Positions 27,426-36,184 of a DNA stretch of 50,827 nt are shown in pieces. Positions within the stretch are counted from its first letter, which is position 1; the number at the start of each line of letters is the position of its first letter. The DNA is taken from positions 1 to 50,827 of the forward strand of contig NZ_ANLA01000018.1 in the NCBI RefSeq assembly GCF_000348685.1. Reading direction: 5' to 3'. A model generated the notes under the pieces. That model was not told the origin of the DNA, did no database searches, and was given only the letters and a program-made list of their open reading frames with translations. The stretch comes from Xanthomarina gelatinilytica (GTDB lineage: Bacteria > Bacteroidota > Bacteroidia > Flavobacteriales > Flavobacteriaceae). The position numbers and the translations under genes were made by a program.

Positions 27426-28721
27426 TCAGTTTGTTAAATAATTAATAATCGCTGTTTGAACATAGTAGGTTTTAATGGCTTCTATTTGATTCTTTTGAAA
27501 CTTTAGTTGCAACTCTTGAATGTCTAAAACATCATTAAAATCTATTGTACCTGTTTCATAGTTTTTAATTAATATATTCTCTGCATCTTTGGCTTGTTTT
27601 AGGTTTTTCTCTTGAGTAACAAACTTAATTCGCGATTGATTTCGTTGCGAAATGGCTTTTGATAATTCCGATTTCAACATATTCAGTCGTTGCTCTTTTT
27701 GCGATTGGATTTCTTGTTTTCGTAATTCGTTTTGTTTGGTTTGAGAGCTATATTTTTTATTGAAAATAGGTATGGAAACCGATAGCATGGGCATGACCAT
27801 ATCTTTATAGGAACTGGTAATCATTGGACTGTTGTCTTGACTGATATATTCCACACCAAAACCAAGCATCGGAGCACTTTCTTTTTGATTTAACAATTCG
27901 GATTGCTCTACCGATTGATACAACTTATCAAATTTGAACAACTCTGGGTTTACTTCCAAACTTTCATAACCATTAAAACTATCATCTTCTGGAATTCCCA
28001 TGGAAGAAACAACTGATACCGCTTCATCATGGTCCCGATTCATCAAACTATTCAAAGCAGCTTGTATGCCTTTATATTGCTGAATCAAAATATCTTTTTC
28101 CTGTTGTAGTTCATTTTGTCTTATCTGCAATCGTAACACATCCACAGCTGATGCTTTACCTACTTCTAAAGAAGTGAGCGCTAGCTTTTCGTAAGATTGT
28201 AATAGCGCAATGTTTTTGTCCAAAACATCCTGTTTGGCTTTAATTTCATAGAGTTGATAATAGAATTGCGATACAGAAAGTACCAGTTTTCGTTTTGCTA
28301 TCGTAATTTCAATGTACTGCGCATCTGCCATGGACGTTGCATAATTTTCTCTTGCCGTTATGGTGCCAAACCAAGGTAGCATTTGCATAACGGAAACTCG
28401 AAAACGTTCCATAGGCATTTCCATTTCTGGTTTTATGGCCATAACCCCCAAATTGAATTCGGTATTAGGCAAACTGTTAACCTCATTCACTTTTTCAGAA
28501 GCAATACCATACTGTAATTCAAACTTTTGAATTTCCGGATTGTTTGCAAGGGCAAATTCTGTTAATTTTTGTAAACTCTGACTGCTTGCAAAGTGAAAAA
28601 TGAAAAATGCAAAGCTAAAAATAATGACACTTTGGAAATGAAAAGTGAAAAGTGAAAAGTGAAAAATTCTACTTTCATTTTTCTTCTTCAACCTTTGTTT
28701 GTATTCTTCAAGTAAATTCAT
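27426..28721 (-). CDS. TolC-family outer-membrane channel of the Cus-type efflux system
   Basis: 431 residues. Two outer-membrane-efflux-protein repeats with long helices (~60-235 and ~250-430) match CusC/TolC-type channels, which form the exit duct for the RND pump. The N-terminus is odd: a basic lead (MNLLEEYKQRLKKKNE), then a Phe/His/Ser-rich hydrophobic stretch (FHFSLFTFHFQSVIIFSFAF) and ASSQ as a probable signal cleavage site. The Phe/His part is encoded by 7-bp tandem repeats. The original signal peptide may have been altered by repeat insertion, or translation may start further in. It starts 1 base after the four-helix gene. Confidence 0.85.
   Translation of the reverse strand: MNLLEEYKQRLKKKNESRIFHFSLFTFHFQSVIIFSFAFFIFHFASSQSLQKLTEFALANNPEIQKFELQYGIASEKVNEVNSLPNTEFNLGVMAIKPEMEMPMERFRVSVMQMLPWFGTITARENYATSMADAQYIEITIAKRKLVLSVSQFYYQLYEIKAKQDVLDKNIALLQSYEKLALTSLEVGKASAVDVLRLQIRQNELQQEKDILIQQYKGIQAALNSLMNRDHDEAVSVVSSMGIPEDDSFNGYESLEVNPELFKFDKLYQSVEQSELLNQKESAPMLGFGVEYISQDNSPMITSSYKDMVMPMLSVSIPIFNKKYSSQTKQNELRKQEIQSQKEQRLNMLKSELSKAISQRNQSRIKFVTQEKNLKQAKDAENILIKNYETGTIDFNDVLDIQELQLKFQKNQIEAIKTYYVQTAIINYLTN
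28638..28665. repeat. 7-bp tandem repeat within the tolC signal region
   Basis: Four consecutive 7-mers (ATGAAAA, then three GTGAAAA) encode the SLFTFHF segment on the minus strand. Similar GTGAAAA-like stretches lie nearby (28590-28612) and just before the four-helix gene (29081-29098). Slippage-prone, with a possible effect on translation of the channel. Confidence 0.75.
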
Positions 28722-28722
28722 A

Positions 28723-29076
28723 TTATAGTTTTGATTTTGTTGTTTTAACCGAACTCACAAGCATCGCAACCAATTCTTTGTTTAATTTGAAATGACTTTT
28801 ATGTGCTTCTTCTGTTATATAATTTGTGTCTTTTAACAAATCTAACCAGTACAAAGTTTCATTAGCCTCTTTTAATGAAATACTCATTTTATTTATAAAG
28901 TCTGCTTTACTTTGAGCAAATTCAGCTTCGCGAATTAATGCTCCAACAGCAGTTCCACTTCTTAAAAGTTGTTTACTTAAAACATATTCCTTTTTATCAT
29001 TTACTAATGATTGAGACAGTTTTACAATCAAGATTGCGAATGCATGACTCTTTTCTTTTAAAATATTTTTATTCAT
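28723..29076 (-). CDS. Four-helix bundle protein (23S rRNA intervening-sequence / S23 type)
   Basis: 117 residues, predicted entirely helical. The family pattern is evident: FAILIVKLSQSL in helix 1, YVLSKQLLRSGTAVGALIREA in helix 2, FINKMSISLKEANETLYWLDLL in helix 3. First described from insertions in 23S rRNA genes, such proteins are common as lone genes in Bacteroidota, and a related fold (Avd) assists diversity-generating retroelements. No reverse transcriptase or rRNA is near. It lies inside the metal operon, 12 bases after cusA and 1 before tolC, with no evident metal motif. It may be a recent insertion into the operon. Confidence 0.88.
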   Translation of the reverse strand: MNKNILKEKSHAFAILIVKLSQSLVNDKKEYVLSKQLLRSGTAVGALIREAEFAQSKADFINKMSISLKEANETLYWLDLLKDTNYITEEAHKSHFKLNKELVAMLVSSVKTTKSKL

Positions 29077-29088
29077 AACTTTTCACTT

Positions 29089-32000
29089 TTAGTTTTTCAT
29101 TTTATACTCCGCTCTCCAGCTGTATAAAACTGGAACTACAAATAAGGTTATTAAGGCTATGAGCATGCCTCCAAAACTTGGGATAGCCATGGGGATCATG
29201 ATGTCGCTTCCCCGTCCTGTGGAGGTCAATACTGGCAATAAAGCCAGAATGGTAGTTGCAGTGGTCATCAAACAAGGTCTGATTCGTTTTTCTCCAGCCT
29301 CCACAATGGATGCTCTAATTTCTTTCTTGTTTTTGGGTGCATTTCTTCGGAAGGTTTGGGTTAAATAAGTTGCCATGACCACACCATCATCGGTTGCAAT
29401 TCCGAAGAGCGCAATAAACCCAACCCAAACTGCTACACTTAAATTAATGGGATGCATTTGGAACAAATCACGAAGATTTTCCCCAATGAAATTAAAGTTT
29501 AAAAACCAATTTTGACCATACAACCAAATCATGATAAAACCTCCTGCAAATGCGACTGCAATACCTGTAAATACCATCAAGGAAGTCCCAACCGAACGGA
29601 ATTGGAAATACAGAATTAAGAAAATGATTGCCAAGGCTAATGGCACAACAACCGATAAGGTTTTTTCTGCACGTAATTGGTTTTCATACGTTCCAGTAAA
29701 CTGATAATTAATGCCTTTTGGAACTATCAATTCACCAGAATCTATCTTTTCTTGAATTAATGCTTGTGCATTTTCAACAACAGTTACCTCAGCAAAGCCA
29801 TCCCTTTTATCGAACAACACATAACCCACCAAAAAGGTATCTTCACTTTTAATCACTTGTGGCCCTTGCTCATAACGTATGCTTGCCAATTCGTTTAAAG
29901 GAACAGGATTGCCTTTTTCAACAGGTATATAAATTTGTTCCAAATCAGTTGGATTGGCTCGTAATTCCCTTGGGTATCTCACACGAACACCATAACGCTC
30001 CCTACCTTCAACCGTTTGGGTCAACACCATACCACCAACGGCTACTTTCAACACATCTTGCACCTCTTCAATGGTAATGCCGTAACGTGCAATCTTCTCT
30101 CTATCAATATCTATAAGCAAATACGGTTTACCAACAATACGGTCTGCAAAAACAGCTTCTTCTTTAACCCCTTCTGCTTCCTTGATAATGTTTTCCAATT
30201 GTACGCCGAACGCTTCAATTTGTTTTAAATCCTGACCTTTTACTTTTATTCCCATTGGTGCTCGCATTCCTGTTTGAAGCATGACCAATCGGGTTTCAAT
30301 AGGTTGTAATTTTGGTGCTGAAGTAACACCTGGTAATTTGGTTACTCTTACAATTTCATTCCAAATATCGTCAGGTGATTTGATTTCCGGTCGCCAGTTA
30401 CGGTAGAATTCACCATTCTTGTCTTCAATTAGTTGAGACCTTTCAACGAAGCCTGTACTGAGCGAAGTAGAAGTGCTCAAGGTGACATTATCCGAATTAT
30501 TTGGATTAGCTATAAATCGTCCATCCTTTAACTCAAATAAACCGTCATCATTCACTTTGTAGCGTTGTCTTTCACCATTCTCATTTAGCATATATTCTGA
30601 TTTGTACTGAATGATATTCTCATACATGGATAATGGTGCTGGGTCTAAAGCCGATTCGGTTCTTCCTGCTTTACCAACAACGGTTTCAATTTCTGGAATA
30701 CTGGCCACAGCCATATCCAATTGTTGCAAAACGCGTTTATTTTCTTCCACACCAGCATGAGGCATGGAGGTAGGCATCAATAAAAATGAGCCTTCATTTA
30801 AGGATGGCATAAACTCTTTGCCAGTATTGTTCATAATGAAAAATCCTGCGATGACAATCGCTGTTGGAACAGATAAAAACAATAATTTGTTATTTAAACA
30901 CCATCTTAAAATACGTGTGTAGTATGAAATGAACAATGAGAAAACACCTAATAAACCAAAGCAAATCACACTTACAAATATCAGGTTCCAAAAAATACTT
31001 TTATCAACTCCCAATGGTCGCCAATACTCGGCCAACAGGAATACTATCGCAGATCCAGAAATAATGATGTTGACAAGATTAGTTAGTTTGTCAGTTATTT
31101 TATTTTGAAGATTGAGAAGTGCTATAGTTCCAAAAGCTATCAGTATTAACCCTAACCAATAACCGTATACTATTGCTATAATACCAAAAGCTATTAAAGC
31201 GCCATTTAAAATAGTTTTAAAACTGGTTTTAATACGTTTTCTTCGGAATAAAAAAGCTGCAAAGGGTGGGATTAAAAATAAAGCCACAATTATTGATGCT
31301 GTTAGGGCAAAGGTTTTTGTAAAGGCCAATGGTCTAAATAGTTTGCCTTCGGCACCAATCATGGTAAACACAGGAATGAAACTGATAATAGTAGTCATGA
31401 CTGCTGTTACAATGGCTCCAGAGACTTCTGCTGTGGCGTTATAAACGATTTGGTTTATGGAACGTTTGTTATTCTTAACAGCGTGAAGAATCTCATCCTG
31501 AGATTTAGCTTCGCTGAACTCACGTTTCTCGTTGCTCGTACCTCTCTCTGTCGGAAGGACATTTTCGTTTTCATCTAAATGCCGAATGATGTTTTCAGAA
31601 AGAATAACACCTACATCGACCATAGTACCAATAGCAATAGCGATACCTGATAAAGCAACAATATTAGCATCAACACCAAAGAGCTTCATGGCTATAAACA
31701 CCATTAATACCGCTACAGGCAACAATCCTGAAATTAACACTGAGGCTCGAAGGTTAAAGACCATAACAATAATCACCAGAATGGTAATCAATATTTCTAA
31801 TGTCAAGGCTTCGTTAAGGGTTCCTAAAGTTTCTTGGATGAGTTCTGTTCTATCGTAAAATGGGACAATGGTAACTTGCGATGTTCTTCCATCTGCCAAG
31901 GTTTTGGAAGGCAACCCAGCACTTATTTCATTTATTTTTTCTTTAACGTTATTAATTACCTCTAGCGGATTTGCACCATAACGCGCCACAACCACAGCTC

Positions 32001-32904
32001 CTACAACTTCTGCCCCTTCCTTATCCAAGATGCCTCTTCGGGCTGCTGGACCAAGCGACACTTTACCAATATCTTTAATTCGGATGGAAGTAAAATCCTT
32101 TGAAGTGACCACAGCATTTTCAATATCTGATATCGATTTTACATAACCCAATCCACGCACTAAATATTCTGCTTGATTAATCTCTAATGTTTGTGCTCCA
32201 ATGTCTTTGTTGCTCTCCTTTACTGCCTTTACCACTTGGTTTAATCCAATACGGTATTGACGCATCAACTCTGGATTGACATCTATTTGATATTCCTGAA
32301 CATAACCTCCTATGGAAGCCACTTCAGACACACCACTTGCAGATGACAATGCATATTTTACATAGTAATCTTGAATACTTCGCAATTCATGTAAATCCCA
32401 GCCACCTGTAACGGTTCCGTTATTATCACGACCTTCCAAAGTATACCAGAAAATTTGTCCGAGTCCAGTAGCATCTGGTCCCAAGGCTGGATTGACTCCT
32501 TCTGGCAACAAACCATTTGGTAGGGAGTTGAGTTTTTCTAGAATACGACTTCTACTCCAGTAAAATTCTACATCTTCTTCAAAAATGATATAGATACTTG
32601 AAAAACCGAACATGGACGAGCTTCTAATGGTTTTTACTCCAGGAATCCCTAACAAGGATGTGGTTAATGGATAGGTAATTTGATCTTCTATATCTTGTGG
32701 CGAACGACCATCCCATTTAGTAAAGACGATTTGTTGGTTTTCCCCTATATCTGGAATAGCATCCACAGCAACTGGGTCTTTGGGCAAAAAGCCAGTCTGC
32801 CAATTAAAAGGCGCGTTTACCGTTCCCCAGCCCACAAAAAGAAGGAGCAAAAGAACAGCTACAAGTTTGTTTTCTATTAAAAATTTGATGCTTTTATTGA
32901 GCAT
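29089..32904 (-). CDS. cusA: Heavy-metal RND efflux pump, CusA-type
   Basis: 1271 residues: inner-membrane HME-RND transporter exporting metal with proton influx, in complex with the adaptor and TolC-type channel of this operon. N-terminal TM1, the porter domain (WDGRSPQDIEDQITYPL) and both membrane blocks are present. The TM4 motif TMVDVGVILSEN has Asp and Glu seven residues apart, and Ala rather than Asp six residues before the Asp. This fits monovalent Cu/Ag pumps (CusA) better than CzcA; it is an inference. The sequence is longer than E. coli CusA, partly because of an extra membrane stretch after TM6 and two apparent repeat-derived insertions, residues ~447-478 and ~808-824. Confidence 0.88.
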   Translation of the reverse strand: MLNKSIKFLIENKLVAVLLLLLFVGWGTVNAPFNWQTGFLPKDPVAVDAIPDIGENQQIVFTKWDGRSPQDIEDQITYPLTTSLLGIPGVKTIRSSSMFGFSSIYIIFEEDVEFYWSRSRILEKLNSLPNGLLPEGVNPALGPDATGLGQIFWYTLEGRDNNGTVTGGWDLHELRSIQDYYVKYALSSASGVSEVASIGGYVQEYQIDVNPELMRQYRIGLNQVVKAVKESNKDIGAQTLEINQAEYLVRGLGYVKSISDIENAVVTSKDFTSIRIKDIGKVSLGPAARRGILDKEGAEVVGAVVVARYGANPLEVINNVKEKINEISAGLPSKTLADGRTSQVTIVPFYDRTELIQETLGTLNEALTLEILITILVIIVMVFNLRASVLISGLLPVAVLMVFIAMKLFGVDANIVALSGIAIAIGTMVDVGVILSENIIRHLDENENVLPTERGTSNEKREFSEAKSQDEILHAVKNNKRSINQIVYNATAEVSGAIVTAVMTTIISFIPVFTMIGAEGKLFRPLAFTKTFALTASIIVALFLIPPFAAFLFRRKRIKTSFKTILNGALIAFGIIAIVYGYWLGLILIAFGTIALLNLQNKITDKLTNLVNIIISGSAIVFLLAEYWRPLGVDKSIFWNLIFVSVICFGLLGVFSLFISYYTRILRWCLNNKLLFLSVPTAIVIAGFFIMNNTGKEFMPSLNEGSFLLMPTSMPHAGVEENKRVLQQLDMAVASIPEIETVVGKAGRTESALDPAPLSMYENIIQYKSEYMLNENGERQRYKVNDDGLFELKDGRFIANPNNSDNVTLSTSTSLSTGFVERSQLIEDKNGEFYRNWRPEIKSPDDIWNEIVRVTKLPGVTSAPKLQPIETRLVMLQTGMRAPMGIKVKGQDLKQIEAFGVQLENIIKEAEGVKEEAVFADRIVGKPYLLIDIDREKIARYGITIEEVQDVLKVAVGGMVLTQTVEGRERYGVRVRYPRELRANPTDLEQIYIPVEKGNPVPLNELASIRYEQGPQVIKSEDTFLVGYVLFDKRDGFAEVTVVENAQALIQEKIDSGELIVPKGINYQFTGTYENQLRAEKTLSVVVPLALAIIFLILYFQFRSVGTSLMVFTGIAVAFAGGFIMIWLYGQNWFLNFNFIGENLRDLFQMHPINLSVAVWVGFIALFGIATDDGVVMATYLTQTFRRNAPKNKKEIRASIVEAGEKRIRPCLMTTATTILALLPVLTSTGRGSDIMIPMAIPSFGGMLIALITLFVVPVLYSWRAEYKMKN
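30434..30480. repeat. Repeat-like insertion in cusA (periplasmic part)
   Basis: A segment bounded by TTGAG (30433-30437) and CTCAA (30476-30480) contains CTGAGCGAAGTAGAAG. It resembles the CTGAGCGAAGTCGAAG-type repeats scattered in Bacteroidota genomes (from memory). On the coding strand it encodes STSLSTGFVERSQ between conserved NPNNSDNVT and LIEDKNGEFYRNW. Confidence 0.55.
31470..31565. repeat. Repeat-like insertion in cusA after TM4
   Basis: On the coding strand this stretch includes TCAGGATGAGATTCTTCACG, a sequence like common Bacteroidota interspersed repeats (from memory). It encodes ~32 charged residues (from VLPTERGTSNEKREF to NNKRSIN) between ENIIRHLDENEN and IVYNATAEVSGAIV. These flanks are normally joined by a short linker in the family. 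Confidence 0.55.
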
Positions 32905-33011
32905 GAGTTTTGATAATTAAACAGTTAGACATTGGCGTATAGAAAACACCGAATACAAAAAATCATCCTAATGAATTGAATCACTGGATAATACAGTCTA
33001 TTGTTTAAAAA

Positions 33012-33425
33012 TCAAATTAAGTAAGTCTCGTCAAGTTTGAAGATCTCTTTGGCGACGAGGGGTGGTTTATATGCTTCGAAAGACGTTTTCTTTTTATCAA
33101 CACTTTCAAAAAGGTTGATATAGCTGTATACAAATGAAGCTATAAAAACTTGTTGCTCAATCGTGATTTGCTCCGCATGAAGTTGTAATTCATCTTGACC
33201 GTCTACAACAACCTGCTCATCACTACAACAGTTCTTTTTAGTAACAGAACAACCTTCCGTTAACGGGTTCTCCATTTCCATACCACAAGTTTTAACTTGT
33301 TGGAAAATAGCTGTATCCATTAATGTATCTCCACAAAAATGCATATCAATAGTAAATGACATTGTAGAGAATAACACTACAATCGCCATGGACAAAGACA
33401 CTATTTTATGGATTAGTTGTTTCAT
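33012..33425 (-). CDS. HYC_CC_PP family secreted protein, first gene of the metal operon
   Basis: 137 residues. An N-terminal signal peptide (MKQLIHKIVSLSMAIVVLFSTMSF) is followed by the family marks: an HFCGD-like motif in place of HYC, two central Cys groups (CGMEM, KKNCCSDE), and a Pro-Pro near the C-terminus (YKPPLVAK). The family occurs next to metal-efflux genes in Bacteroidota and its role is not established. The Cys/His/Met content suggests periplasmic metal sensing or binding (inference). It is 107 bases ahead of cusA. Confidence 0.82.
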   Translation of the reverse strand: MKQLIHKIVSLSMAIVVLFSTMSFTIDMHFCGDTLMDTAIFQQVKTCGMEMENPLTEGCSVTKKNCCSDEQVVVDGQDELQLHAEQITIEQQVFIASFVYSYINLFESVDKKKTSFEAYKPPLVAKEIFKLDETYLI

Positions 33426-33433
33426 ATAAGTAG

Positions 33434-33441
33434 CAAAGATA
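33434..33441 (-). promoter_or_regulatory. Candidate -7 box of the metal operon
   Basis: The minus-strand sequence TATCTTTG matches TAnnTTTG, 8 bases before the ATG of the first operon gene. No good -33 element is seen at the proper distance, so an activator-dependent promoter is possible. Low certainty. Confidence 0.3.
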
Positions 33442-33493
33442 GTGAATTTTAATATTACTTGATTTTGTTTAACAGTAATTTAGATAATATGGG

Positions 33494-34882
33494 TTATTTC
33501 CCGATGCAAAAATTTGCAAATATATTTCCCAATAGCTCATCATTGGTTACATTGCCTGTTATAAGACCAAATTGGTAAAGCGCTTCGCGTATGTCTATGG
33601 CCAACAAATCTCCAGATATACCAGTCTCCAAACCGTACTTTACCTTTTGCATTTCTTCAAAGGCCTTTAAAAGCGCATCGTAATGCCTGGTATTGGTTAC
33701 AATGGTTTCATTATTTCTCAAAGCTCCTGTGTTTATAAGCTTTAAAAGGGAGTTTGTTAATGGTTCCACACCAAAGCCTGTTTTGGCAGATAACAATTGG
33801 ATTTCTGGGATTTCGGCCTGCATCTCAGCAATAAGCGTGTCTGCTACTTGGTCTATTTTATTGGCTATAACTATAAGTGGCTTTAAGGGGTATTTATTTT
33901 TTATTTTTTCCAATTCAACCTTAAATTTTGAACCTTGAACCTTGAATTGGGTGGCATCAAACAAATAAATGACCACTTGGGCTTGATCTATTTTTTCAAA
34001 GGTTTTCTTAATCCCAATACTTTCTACCACATCTTTGGTGTCCCTAATTCCGGCAGTGTCAATAAACCTAAAACCTATACCTCCTATGGATATTTCATCT
34101 TCTATGGTATCCCTTGTGGTTCCTGCAACATCAGATACAATGGCTCTTTCTTCATTTAACAAGGCATTCAACAAAGTGGATTTTCCCACATTGGGTTCTC
34201 CCACAATAGCAACAGGAATCCCATTCTTGATGACGTTTCCTACAGCAAAACTATCAATCAATCGTTTTAAAACAAATGTAATACGTTCTACCAAGTCTTT
34301 AAATTGGGTCCTGTCTGCAAACTCCACATCTTCTTCTGCAAAATCGAGTTCCAACTCAATCAAAGACGCAAAATTTAAAAGCTCTTCTCGTAGTTTGGCT
34401 ATCTCCCCAGAAAAACCTCCTCGCATTTGCTGCATGGCAATTTGATGTGACGCTTCGTTGTCACTGGCTATCAAATCGGCTACAGCTTCAGCTTGGCTCA
34501 AATCCAGTTTTCCATTTAAAAAAGCCCTTAAGGTAAATTCACCTGCATCTGCCATTCGGCAACCATGCCTTAAAAACAATTGGATAATTTCTTGTTGGAT
34601 ATACACAGAACCATGGCAGCTTATTTCCACCACGTCTTCGCCAGTATAGGATTGAGGGTTTTTAAACAAAGACACCAAAACTTCATCTATGGTTCGGTTT
34701 CCATCCATAATATGCCCTAAATGGATTGTATGGGTTTGCTGTGTTGTTAAATCTTTCCCATGGATGGATTTAAACAATTTGGAACTAATAGCAATGGCAT
34801 CTTTTCCAGATAGCCTTATTACAGCAATAGCACCTGCTCCAGAAGCTGTTGCCAAGGCAATAATGGTATCGTCTTGTGTCAT
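33494..34882 (-). CDS. mnmE: tRNA modification GTPase MnmE
   Basis: 462 residues. With MnmG it builds the cmnm5 group on wobble uridine of certain tRNAs. The N-terminal folate-binding domain (TIIALATASGAGAIAVIRLSG) and helical domain are present. The G domain has GEPNVGKSTLLNALL, DTAGIRDT and NKIDQV, and the C-terminal CIGK is intact, so the modification Cys is present. Between the G3 and G4 motifs, residues ~311-323 (TQFKVQGSKFKVE) are encoded by a 7-bp repeat and look inserted. An internal start is unlikely because ATG at 34882 gives the canonical N-terminus. Confidence 0.96.
   Translation of the reverse strand: MTQDDTIIALATASGAGAIAVIRLSGKDAIAISSKLFKSIHGKDLTTQQTHTIHLGHIMDGNRTIDEVLVSLFKNPQSYTGEDVVEISCHGSVYIQQEIIQLFLRHGCRMADAGEFTLRAFLNGKLDLSQAEAVADLIASDNEASHQIAMQQMRGGFSGEIAKLREELLNFASLIELELDFAEEDVEFADRTQFKDLVERITFVLKRLIDSFAVGNVIKNGIPVAIVGEPNVGKSTLLNALLNEERAIVSDVAGTTRDTIEDEISIGGIGFRFIDTAGIRDTKDVVESIGIKKTFEKIDQAQVVIYLFDATQFKVQGSKFKVELEKIKNKYPLKPLIVIANKIDQVADTLIAEMQAEIPEIQLLSAKTGFGVEPLTNSLLKLINTGALRNNETIVTNTRHYDALLKAFEEMQKVKYGLETGISGDLLAIDIREALYQFGLITGNVTNDELLGNIFANFCIGK
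33916..33951. repeat. 7-bp repeat insertion in mnmE
   Basis: The coding strand has TTCAAGG repeated in tandem, followed by a diverged copy (TTCAAAATTTAAGG), giving FKVQGSKFKV inside the GTPase domain. The KVQGSKFKV-type peptide is a known sign of this repeat class in Flavobacteria (from memory). Confidence 0.7.
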
Positions 34883-34944
34883 CCTACAAAAATACTAAAA
34901 TACCAATACAAACACAGGACTTTTTATTAAGCTATTCTTAACAA

Positions 34945-34972
34945 GTTTAATTTGTTAAACCTATTATATTTG
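34945..34972 (+). promoter_or_regulatory. Inverted repeat and -7 box ahead of the TlpA-like gene
   Basis: GTTTAA-TTTG-TTAAAC (34945-34960) is a perfect inverted repeat five bases upstream of TATATTTG (34965-34972), a match to the -7 consensus. The inverted repeat occupies the spacer region, so a repressor or other regulator could bind there. No canonical -33 is seen. Confidence 0.4.
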
Positions 34973-35000
34973 CAAAAAATATTTTTAAACAAATCTTATT

Positions 35001-36128
35001 ATGTTACGAAACTTTATCCCCTTTTTTTTAATTCTATTGACTCTTAATTCCTGTAAAGAGGAACAATCCCACAACGGATTTATAATAAATGGTAAAATTG
35101 ATGGCCCAAGTAAAAATTACAAGGCCAAACTAATTAGTTTCAATAACAACAAAGAAGTGATATTGGATTCCACCACAGTAGTGGATGGAGCGTTAACATT
35201 GAAAGGAACCGTTGAATCTCCAGATCTGTATTATTTAGCCATTGATGGTCTTGCTGGATTTATGCCTATTATGGTAGAGAATGAAAAAATGGAGGTTACC
35301 TTGTACAAAGATAGTTTACAAAAATCTGTTGTAAAGGGAAGTGAAGAAAATGATCTTTTGAAAATATATCAAGACGACTCTGAAGCATTAAAAATGAAAA
35401 ATGCCCAATTTGGACAAAGGTATAGAACGGCACAAACAAATGGCGACACCCTGAAAATGGAAGAAATCAAATCTGAGTTTAACAAACTCATGGAAGAAAC
35501 CAATGCCAGACACATTCAGTTAATAAAAGACAATACCCATTTGGTTACAAGTGCCGCCATACTTGGAAATATTCTTATGGCAAAAGGAATAAGCAAAGCG
35601 GATGCTGAAAACATTTTCAATACCCTCTCAAAAGAAGTCATTGACAGTAAATTTGGAAAAACCATTGATGAGATCCTCTCCAAGGCTTCAACCGAAGTTG
35701 GCAATGTAGCGCCAGATTTCTCTGCTCCAAATCCAAATGGCAAACTCATTACTTTATCTGATATTAAGGGTAAAGTTACCATTATTGATTTTTGGGCAGC
35801 TTGGTGTGGTCCTTGTAGAAAAGAAAACCCAAATGTGGTTAAAGTATATGAAAAATATCACGATAAAGGTCTTGAGATCATTGGAGTTTCTTTGGATGGG
35901 ACTCCAAACCAAAAAGATCCCAAAGCTGCTTGGATGGATGCCATTGAAAAAGACAACTTAACTTGGCATCAAGTGTCCAATCTTAGTTATTTTAACGATC
36001 CAATCGCTAAACTTTATAGCATTCAAGCCATTCCTGCCACCTACATTTTAGATAGTGAAGGCGTTATCGTGGCAAAAAACTTAAGAGGTGATGCCTTGGA
36101 AGCTAAAATAGCCGAGCTTCTGGATTAA
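35001..36128 (+). CDS. TlpA-like thiol-disulfide oxidoreductase with DUF4369 domain
   Basis: 375 residues. A lipoprotein signal (FLILLTLNSC, Cys18) is followed by a DUF4369 beta-domain (~28-120), a helical linker, and a thioredoxin fold (~235-375). The active site WAAWCGPCRKE (CxxC) and cis-Pro region QAIPATYILD are intact. Such Bacteroidota proteins work in the periplasm as reductants or isomerases, for example in cytochrome c maturation or surface-protein folding; the partner is not clear from context. Single gene with its own promoter region and terminator. Confidence 0.92.
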   Translation: MLRNFIPFFLILLTLNSCKEEQSHNGFIINGKIDGPSKNYKAKLISFNNNKEVILDSTTVVDGALTLKGTVESPDLYYLAIDGLAGFMPIMVENEKMEVTLYKDSLQKSVVKGSEENDLLKIYQDDSEALKMKNAQFGQRYRTAQTNGDTLKMEEIKSEFNKLMEETNARHIQLIKDNTHLVTSAAILGNILMAKGISKADAENIFNTLSKEVIDSKFGKTIDEILSKASTEVGNVAPDFSAPNPNGKLITLSDIKGKVTIIDFWAAWCGPCRKENPNVVKVYEKYHDKGLEIIGVSLDGTPNQKDPKAAWMDAIEKDNLTWHQVSNLSYFNDPIAKLYSIQAIPATYILDSEGVIVAKNLRGDALEAKIAELLD

Positions 36129-36149
36129 AAATATGTTTCGTTATTACAA

Positions 36150-36183
36150 GAAAGCCTTTCATTGTTTGAAAGGCTTTTTTGTT
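36150..36183 (+). terminator. Terminator between convergent tlpA-like and rhomboid genes
   Basis: AAAGCCTTTC (36151-36160) pairs with GAAAGGCTTT (36168-36177), followed by a T run. It ends right at the stop codon of the convergent rhomboid gene, so it probably serves both. Confidence 0.85.
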
Positions 36184-36184
36184 T

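Noticed and set aside
28723-29076. Accessory (Avd) protein of a diversity-generating retroelement
   Set aside because: The fold is similar, but there is no reverse transcriptase, template repeat or variable repeat in the window.
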